Translations under genes and position numbers: made by a program
From: Myxococcales bacterium
Lineage (GTDB): Bacteria > Myxococcota_A > Polyangia > Polyangiales > Houyiibacteriaceae
Assembly (NCBI GenBank): GCA_020430775.1
Contig: JAGQJE010000040.1
Span: forward strand, 1 to 39,736
Length of the DNA stretch: 39,736 nt
Direction of reading: 5' to 3'
The notes under the pieces: model-generated
What the model saw: the letters and a program-made list of their open reading frames with translations, nothing else
Database searches by the model: none
What the model was told of the DNA's origin: nothing
Shown: positions 33,727-39,736 of the stretch, piece by piece
Layout of the letters: each line of letters starts with the position of its first letter
Position numbering within the stretch: position 1 is the first letter of the stretch

Positions 33727-36408
33727 ATGGAAGCCGTCCACCACGAGACGTCTCTGCTGCTCGCGATCATCCTCCTGCCGATGGTGGGATCGGTGCTGGT
33801 CGGGCTCTTCGCGCGCCACAGCTCGGAGCGAACGGTCAGCATCCTGTCGGTCGGCGCCGTCGGGGTGTCGTTCGTCCTCGCGCTGATCGCGTTCATCCGG
33901 CTGTACGGACTCGCGGTCGGCGACACGAGCCCGGTGCTCGTGCAGCAGGTCTACGAGTGGTTCGAGCTGACGGTGCCCGGCAAAGGGCCCGTGCCGATCA
34001 ACGTCCGCTTTGCGATGGACACGCTGAGCGGCGTGATGGCCCTCGTCGTCACGGGCGTCGGCGGGCTCATCCACCTCTACGCCATCGGGTACATGCACGA
34101 GGACAGGAGCTACGCGCGCTTCTTCTCGTACCTGAACCTCTTCACCGCCTCGATGCTCATCCTCATCCTGGCGAGCAACCTCCCGCTGATGTTCGTCGGG
34201 TGGGAGGGCGTCGGTCTGTGCTCGTACCTGCTCATCGGCTTCTGGTACGAGAACCGCGACTACGCCGCCGCCGGCCGCAAGGCCTTCGTCGCGAACCGCA
34301 TCGGCGACTTCGGCGTGCTGATCGCCATGTTCCTCATCGTCGGCGTCGCGGGGAGCTTCGAGTTCTCGGACATCAACCACCTCGCCGCGGAGAGCGCCCA
34401 CTTCACGGCGACCGCCGCGGGCGCCGGCTTTGGCGCCGCGTTTCCGGCCCACCCCTTCGGGCTGAGCGCGACCTTCGCCACGGTCGCCTGTCTCTTCCTC
34501 TTCCTCGGCTGCACCGGCAAGAGCGCGCAGATCCCCCTCTTCGTCTGGCTGCCGGACGCCATGGCAGGCCCGACGCCCGTCTCCGCGCTCATCCACGCGG
34601 CGACGATGGTCACCGCGGGCGTCTACCTCTGCTGCCGCCTCTCGCCGCTCTTCCTGCTGAGCGACGTCGCGATGGCCGTCATCGCCGTGGTCGCGACCGT
34701 CACCGCGCTGCTCGCGGCTTCGATCGCGCTCGTGCAAAAAGAGATGAAGAAGATCCTCGCCTACTCCACCGTGAGCCAGCTCGGCTTCATGTTCGCGGGC
34801 GTCGGGGTGGGGTTCTTCTCGGCGGGGTTCTTCCACGTCGTCACCCACGCCTTCTTCAAGGCCTGCCTCTTCCTCGGGGCGGGCTCGGTGATGCACGCGG
34901 TGGGCGCGCACGGCGACGCCGACCTCACCAAGGTCGGCGGCTTGCGCAAGTACATGCCCATCACGCGCTGGACCTTCCTCTTCGCGTGCCTGTCGATCTC
35001 CGGCGTCCCGCTCACCGCCGGCTTCTTCTCGAAGGACGAGCTCCTCCTCGGCGCGGCCACGATGGCGCTTCACGGCGGCAAGACCGGCAGCCCGGCCGGG
35101 TGGTTCACGTACGTCGGGCTCGTGCTCGCGGCGACGATGACCGCGTTCTACATGTTCCGGCTCTACTTCCTCGCCTTCACCGGCGACTACCAGAGCGCGA
35201 AGGGCGCGCACGACGGCGGTTCAGGCGCCGGGCACGACGACCACGGCTACGACCCGCACCCGCACGAGTCCCCGGGCAGCATGACCTTCCCGCTCATCGT
35301 GCTCGGCATCGGCTCGCTCATCGTCGGGTACCTCGGGCTCCCCGAGATCGTGCCCTTCGTGCACACGCACTTCCCGATCCCCAACTGGTGGAACGAGTGG
35401 CTCGGTCGCTCCGTCGCGCACCTGCCGGGGCACGGAGCGCACGGTGAGGTCACCGACTTCCTGCCGAGCGACATGGCGAACGCGGGCGGCCTGCTCGCGA
35501 TGCTCGTCGGCATCGGCCTCGCGTGGGTCATGTACCGCAACAAGCCGCTGAAGGAGCCCGAGGCGCCCGGCGGGTTCTACCGGCTGCTCCGCGACAAGTG
35601 GCGCGTCGACGAGCTGTACGACGCGACGGTCATCGGCCCGACCAAGGCGCTGTCGCTCTTCGGCGGGCGCGCCGACCAGACCTTCGTCGACGGCATCCTC
35701 GCGCGCTTCACGCAGGCCGCGGTCGGCCTGACCGGCTGGGTGTCTTCCCGCGCGCAGACCGGCTCGATGCCGCTCTACGGCATGGTCATGACCGTCGGCG
35801 TGCTCGGCCTGCTCACGTGGTTCGTCACGCCGCACGCACGCCTCACCATCGAGCCGAGCGGCGGCCAGACCGCGCGCCTCGTCGCCGCGGCCGGACCCGG
35901 CTACGAGTACCGCTGGGACTTCGACAACGACGGCCGCCCTGACACCGGCTGGTCCCGCGCTCCCGAGCAGACGCACACGTACGCGCCCAGCGCCTACGAA
36001 GGCTACGAGCTGCTCGCCATCTACCCGGCGATGCCCGTCCGCGGCGAGCGGCGCTTCAAGGTCGGGGACACCTGGACCGAGCTGCCCTTCGACGCCCGCT
36101 TTCCGGGCTGGCGGACGCGGGCCGGCGCCCTCCCGCCGACCGCTCGGCAGACCGCGCGCGGCATCGAGCTGCGGCCGAACGGCGCGGACCTCCGCTTCGC
36201 CGGTCCCGTCGAAGACGGCGCGGCCACGCTGCCGCCGCGTCGCATCGTCACCCTCGGGGGCGTGAACCTCATCGCGCTCCCGAAGGTCCGCTCGACGGTC
36301 GAGGTGCGGAACGCCTTCGGCTCCGTGTCGAACGACACCGTCGAGGTCACGCTCCCCGGTCCGATACAGCGCCGCGCGGCGCTCGACCCCGCTGAGGTGC
36401 AGCGATGA
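33727..36408 (+). CDS. nuoL: NADH-quinone oxidoreductase subunit L with a C-terminal PKD-like extension
   Basis: NuoL is the distal antiporter-like proton pump of complex I. The first 695 or so residues are normal: G-W-E-G-V-G-L-C-S-Y-L-L-I-G, the key Lys in C-T-G-K-S-A-Q-I-P-L, and L-P-D-A-M-A-G-P-T-P-V-S-A-L-I-H. After the last helix (L-L-T-W-F-V-T-P) the frame continues for about 195 residues to 893 aa, where typical NuoL has 610-660. The extension starts with Y-E-Y-R-W-D-F-D-N-D-G-R-P-D-T, like a PKD-domain motif, is hydrophilic and would lie outside the membrane. Its codon usage matches the rest, and the stop overlaps nuoM, so it is not an assembly artefact. Confidence 0.93.
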   Translation: MEAVHHETSLLLAIILLPMVGSVLVGLFARHSSERTVSILSVGAVGVSFVLALIAFIRLYGLAVGDTSPVLVQQVYEWFELTVPGKGPVPINVRFAMDTLSGVMALVVTGVGGLIHLYAIGYMHEDRSYARFFSYLNLFTASMLILILASNLPLMFVGWEGVGLCSYLLIGFWYENRDYAAAGRKAFVANRIGDFGVLIAMFLIVGVAGSFEFSDINHLAAESAHFTATAAGAGFGAAFPAHPFGLSATFATVACLFLFLGCTGKSAQIPLFVWLPDAMAGPTPVSALIHAATMVTAGVYLCCRLSPLFLLSDVAMAVIAVVATVTALLAASIALVQKEMKKILAYSTVSQLGFMFAGVGVGFFSAGFFHVVTHAFFKACLFLGAGSVMHAVGAHGDADLTKVGGLRKYMPITRWTFLFACLSISGVPLTAGFFSKDELLLGAATMALHGGKTGSPAGWFTYVGLVLAATMTAFYMFRLYFLAFTGDYQSAKGAHDGGSGAGHDDHGYDPHPHESPGSMTFPLIVLGIGSLIVGYLGLPEIVPFVHTHFPIPNWWNEWLGRSVAHLPGHGAHGEVTDFLPSDMANAGGLLAMLVGIGLAWVMYRNKPLKEPEAPGGFYRLLRDKWRVDELYDATVIGPTKALSLFGGRADQTFVDGILARFTQAAVGLTGWVSSRAQTGSMPLYGMVMTVGVLGLLTWFVTPHARLTIEPSGGQTARLVAAAGPGYEYRWDFDNDGRPDTGWSRAPEQTHTYAPSAYEGYELLAIYPAMPVRGERRFKVGDTWTELPFDARFPGWRTRAGALPPTARQTARGIELRPNGADLRFAGPVEDGAATLPPRRIVTLGGVNLIALPKVRSTVEVRNAFGSVSNDTVEVTLPGPIQRRAALDPAEVQR

Positions 36409-38138
36409 ACCCGCATCTTCTCACGGGGCTGCTCGTCCTCCCGCTCTTCGGGATGATCCTGCTGCTGTGCTTGCCGCGCACGTGGGAGCGCGCCCTCAAG
36501 ATCGTCGGCGTCGGCACGATGCTCCTCGAGTTCGCGCTCAGCCTGCAGCTCCTTGCGGGCGACTACTCGACCGCCGCGTATCAGTTCGTAGAGCGCTACC
36601 CGTGGATCATCACCTCGACCGTGAGGATCCACTACCACCTCGGCGTCGACGGCATCTCGCTCTGGCTCGTCCTGCTGACCACGTTCATCAGCCCGATCGC
36701 GCTCTACGCGTCGTGGTCGACCATCACCACGCGCATCAAGGAGTACGCGTTCGCATTCTTGCTCCTCGAGCTCGCGATGCTCGGGGTCTTCTTCTCGCTC
36801 GACCTCTTCCTGTTCTACGTGTTCTGGGAGCTGATGCTCGTGCCGATGTACCTCATCATCGGCGTGTGGGGGCACCAGGACCGGGTCTACGCGGCGCTCA
36901 AGTTCTTCCTCTATACGACGGTCGGCGGCCTGCTCATGCTGATCGCCATCCTCGTGCTCGTCGGCTCGTACGCGAAGGCGAGCGGCGGGCCCTACACCTT
37001 CGAGCTCGCCAAGCTGACCACGCTCGTTCTGCCCGCCAGCACGCAGTACTGGCTCTTCGCGGCGTTCGCGCTCGCGTTCGCCATCAAGGTGCCGATGGTG
37101 CCCTTTCACACCTGGCTGCCGGACGCGCACGTGCAGGCGCCGACGGGCGGCTCGGTCGTCCTCGCGTCGGTGCTCCTGAAGCTCGGCATCTACGGCTTTC
37201 TGCGCTTCGCGATGCCGCTGTTCCCCATCGCGAGCCAGTTCTTCGGCCCGACGCTCGCGATGCTCGGCGTGGTCGGTATCCTGTACGGCGCCTGCGTCGC
37301 CTGGGTCCAGCGCGACCTCAAAAAGCTCGTCGCCTACAGCTCCGTCGCCCACATGGGCTTCATCCTGCTCGGCATGTTCGCGATGGAGCCGCACGCGGTC
37401 GAGGGCGCCATCCTGCAGATGCTCAACCACGGCGTGTCGACGGGCGCGCTCTTCATCCTGGTCGGGGTCATCTACCAGCGCCGCCACACGCGCCTGTTCG
37501 ACGACCTCGGCGGCCTGATGAAGCCGATGCCCATCTACTGCCTCGTCTTCGTCGTCGTCACCATGAGCTCGATCGGCCTGCCGGGGACCAACGGGTTCGT
37601 AGGCGAGTTCATGATCTTGAGCGGCGCGTGGCTCTCGCGTGGCCCGGTGGGGCTCGGCCACTGGTGGCTGCCGATGACCCTGTTCGCGACCGCAGGCGTC
37701 ATCTTCGCGGCCATCTACATGCTGCACTGCGTCTTGCGCATGTTCTGGGGACCGGTGACCCACGAAGAGAACGCCAAGCTCCCCGATCTGCACCTCAGCG
37801 AGAAGATCGTCCTCGCGCCGCTCATCGTCCTCATCTTCTGGATAGGGTTCTTCCCGATGACATTCCTGAAGCCGATGCAGCCCTCGGTCGCGAACTTCCT
37901 CGACACCTTCGACGCCCGGTATCGGCAGGCGCTCCTCATGAACGTCGACGAGCCGCAGATCCTCGCGGCGCTCCCCTCGGAGCCGACCGACCCGGCCTCG
38001 GCGCTCGCGTACGCCGACGACGCGGCACCCGCGACGCACCTGACCGCGACGCGGCGCGCCATCGCGCCCACGCGCGAGGCGCCGAAGGTCACCGAAACCG
38101 GGCCCGAGGCCGACGCGATCGAGGAGCAGGCGCGATGA
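36405..38138 (+). CDS. nuoM: NADH-quinone oxidoreductase subunit M
   Basis: 577 aa, somewhat longer than usual because of about 70 polar residues at the C-terminus. It has F-Y-V-F-W-E-L-M-L-V-P-M-Y-L-I-I-G with the conserved Glu, and K-V-P-M-V-P-F-H-T-W-L-P-D-A-H with the conserved Lys and His. NuoM is the middle antiporter-like subunit of the membrane arm. The ATG overlaps the nuoL stop and its stop overlaps nuoN. Confidence 0.96.
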   Translation: MNPHLLTGLLVLPLFGMILLLCLPRTWERALKIVGVGTMLLEFALSLQLLAGDYSTAAYQFVERYPWIITSTVRIHYHLGVDGISLWLVLLTTFISPIALYASWSTITTRIKEYAFAFLLLELAMLGVFFSLDLFLFYVFWELMLVPMYLIIGVWGHQDRVYAALKFFLYTTVGGLLMLIAILVLVGSYAKASGGPYTFELAKLTTLVLPASTQYWLFAAFALAFAIKVPMVPFHTWLPDAHVQAPTGGSVVLASVLLKLGIYGFLRFAMPLFPIASQFFGPTLAMLGVVGILYGACVAWVQRDLKKLVAYSSVAHMGFILLGMFAMEPHAVEGAILQMLNHGVSTGALFILVGVIYQRRHTRLFDDLGGLMKPMPIYCLVFVVVTMSSIGLPGTNGFVGEFMILSGAWLSRGPVGLGHWWLPMTLFATAGVIFAAIYMLHCVLRMFWGPVTHEENAKLPDLHLSEKIVLAPLIVLIFWIGFFPMTFLKPMQPSVANFLDTFDARYRQALLMNVDEPQILAALPSEPTDPASALAYADDAAPATHLTATRRAIAPTREAPKVTETGPEADAIEEQAR

Positions 38139-39616
38139 GCACGGTCATGGCGGTGTCTCCGTTCCTCCTGCTCGTGGCAGCGGGGCTCGCGATCATGCTC
38201 CTCGACGCGTTCGTGCACGAGCGCGCCGAGCTCGCGTTCGTCACGGCCGTCTCGCTCTTCGGGGCCGCGGCCCTGGCCGGGGCCGGGGCCATCTTCGGGG
38301 TGCACGGGCCCTTGCCGTCCGCCCTCACGAGCTACCTCGCCATCGACCGCTTCTCGTTCTTCTTTCAGTCGGTCATCTGCCTCGGCGGGGCGATGACCGC
38401 GCTGCTCGCCGGCGGCTATCTCCCAGAGCACCGCCTCGATCGCGGTGAGCTCTACGTCCTCATCCTGTTCAGCTCCGTCGGAGCGATGGTCCTCGCGAGC
38501 GCGGCGAACCTGATCACCCTCTTCATCGGCATCGAGACGATGGCGCTCGGTGTGTACGCCATGGCGGGGTTCCGGCGGACGAGCCCGCGGGCGCTCGAGG
38601 GCGCGATCAAGTACTTCCTGCTCGGGTCGTTCGCGGCGGCGGTGCTCCTCTTCGGCAGCGCCATGCTCTACGGCGCGACCGGGTCGCTCGACTTCGCGGG
38701 CATCACCGAGTCCATCCGCAGCGGCCGCGCCGACGTCGTGATGACCGCGATCGGCCTGCCGCTCTTGCTCATCGGGCTCGTCTTCGAGGTGAGCGCCGTG
38801 CCGTTCCACCAGTGGACGCCCGACGTGTACGAGGGCTCGGTCACCCCTGCCACGACCTACATGTCGATCGCCGTCAAGACCGCCGCGTTCGCCATCTTGG
38901 TGCGCGTGCTCGCGGTCAGCTTCGGCGACTCGGTGAGCGCGAGCGTCTCGACGGGATGGCCCGCGGTCATCGTCGCGCTGTCGATCTTGACGATGCTCTA
39001 CGGCAACTTCACCGCGATCGTCCAGAGCAACGTCAAGCGGATGCTCGCCTACTCGTCGATCGCGCACGCCGGGTACGTCCTGGTCGGGGTCGCGGCGATC
39101 TCCCGCGTCGGTGAGCTCGCGGTCAGCGCGACGCTCTACTACCTGCTCGCCTACACCTTCTCGAACGTCCTCGCCTTCGGCTCGCTCATCTGGGCGGGCT
39201 CCCGCGGCAAGGAGGCGGTGAGCTACGACGACATCGCCGGGCTCGGTCGCAGGCACCCGGGCGTCGGCCTCGCGTTCAGCGTGGGGGTGCTCTCGCTGCT
39301 CGGCTTCCCGCCGACCGCCGGCTTCTTCGGCAAGTACTACGTCTTCAACGCGGCGGTGCAGGCCGGCGGCGGCTTCGTGTACCTGGCGGTGCTCGGTGTG
39401 CTCGCGAGCGCGGTGGGCGCCTACTACTACCTCAAGGTCATCGTCTACCTCTACATGCGCGAGCCCGAAGAGGACGCGCCCGTCGCGGTGCCCATGCGCT
39501 CAGGCTACGTGGTGGCCGCGCTGCTCATCGCCGCGTTCGGCGTCATCGAGTTCGGCATCTTCCCCGGCCACTACCTGGAGGTGGCGCTGAGCGCCGCCCA
39601 TCAGCTCCTCGGGTAG
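38135..39616 (+). CDS. nuoN: NADH-quinone oxidoreductase subunit N
   Basis: 493 aa, normal length. About 14 membrane helices, with I-E-T-M-A-L-G-V-Y-A-M-A-G-F, V-S-A-V-P-F-H-Q-W-T-P-D-V-Y-E-G-S and N-V-K-R-M-L-A-Y-S-S-I-A-H-A-G-Y with the conserved Lys. It is the third antiporter-like proton pump and the last gene of the operon seen here; no further gene follows within the window. Confidence 0.96.
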   Translation: MSTVMAVSPFLLLVAAGLAIMLLDAFVHERAELAFVTAVSLFGAAALAGAGAIFGVHGPLPSALTSYLAIDRFSFFFQSVICLGGAMTALLAGGYLPEHRLDRGELYVLILFSSVGAMVLASAANLITLFIGIETMALGVYAMAGFRRTSPRALEGAIKYFLLGSFAAAVLLFGSAMLYGATGSLDFAGITESIRSGRADVVMTAIGLPLLLIGLVFEVSAVPFHQWTPDVYEGSVTPATTYMSIAVKTAAFAILVRVLAVSFGDSVSASVSTGWPAVIVALSILTMLYGNFTAIVQSNVKRMLAYSSIAHAGYVLVGVAAISRVGELAVSATLYYLLAYTFSNVLAFGSLIWAGSRGKEAVSYDDIAGLGRRHPGVGLAFSVGVLSLLGFPPTAGFFGKYYVFNAAVQAGGGFVYLAVLGVLASAVGAYYYLKVIVYLYMREPEEDAPVAVPMRSGYVVAALLIAAFGVIEFGIFPGHYLEVALSAAHQLLG

Positions 39617-39672
39617 CGCATTCGGGCGCTGAGCGGCCCATTGAGCGGCTTACGTCCGCGCTTGGTCGCTGC

Positions 39673-39691
39673 GAGGTACGCAGAGTACCTC
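39673..39691. terminator. Hairpin after nuoN
   Basis: GAGGTAC-GCAGA-GTACCTC forms a seven-pair stem 56 bases after the nuoN stop. The following bases are C/T-rich but not a T run. It may end the nuo transcript; it is weak as an intrinsic terminator. Confidence 0.35.
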
Positions 39692-39736
39692 TCACTCCCT
39701 CGCTTGCGGGCGCGCTCGCTCACTGGACCCCTCATC

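Noticed and set aside
36021-39256. Long minus-strand frames opposite nuoM and nuoN
   Set aside because: Acidic/Arg-rich antisense products of the high-GC membrane genes; no motif.

Overview
The window is very GC-rich, uses G/C-ending codons almost everywhere and packs genes tightly. Many start and stop codons overlap as ATGA or GTGA. The content includes paired zinc-ribbon/FHA proteins, many lipoproteins, a small SLYFPEEML ribbon-helix-helix protein, FadL, Mla and complex I genes. It points to a myxobacterium-like Myxococcota (possibly Polyangia); this is inference from gene content, since no rRNA is present.

Layout. 1-570: a debris zone with what looks like the start of an IS66-type accessory ORF running off the left edge, next to a decayed ParD antitoxin that lost its ATG. 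571-4679 (minus): a tightly coupled run of DUF2868 membrane protein, DUF3482 GTPase, DksA/TraR zinc-finger protein and TMEM175-type channel. 4762-5823 (minus): a PI-PLC-like lipoprotein. 6076-7718 (plus): an aspartoacylase/AstE-like protein overlapping a RimB-like retropepsin. 7792-11868 (minus): rsmA, an Fe-S/CCG-domain protein and an LppC-like lipoprotein. 11947-12120: a 57-aa conserved-looking small protein across a divergent promoter with nested inverted repeats. 12098-12970 (minus): an SDR-fold protein without its catalytic residues, preceded by 37 hexamer units that form an extreme G-quadruplex-prone tract. 13445-15587: two tandem zinc-ribbon/double-FHA proteins. 15672-18278: a penicillin-acylase-type lipoprotein. 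18324-19413 (minus): an alpha/beta hydrolase and the small RHH protein. 19595-21019: a CtpA-type S41 protease.

21196-26007 (plus): TetR regulator, cytochrome P450, FadL-type outer-membrane transporter and MpaB/DUF2236-type oxygenase, which look like a module for taking up and oxidising a hydrophobic substrate. A 21-bp palindrome in the P450 promoter is a candidate TetR operator. 30502-25973 (minus): one likely operon of zinc-ribbon membrane protein, mlaF, mlaD, thyA and folA, with no mlaE permease. 30780-39616 (plus): part of a complex I operon, nuoE-F-J-K-L-M-N, without G, H, I or A-D. NuoL carries an unusual C-terminal extension of about 195 residues with a PKD-like motif.

The most unusual items are the NuoL extension, the catalytically dead SDR with its G4 tract, the TetR/P450/FadL/MpaB module with a His-to-Met change in the MpaB-like protein, and the disrupted ParD next to a putative IS66 end. 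I saw no rRNA, tRNA or CRISPR array.
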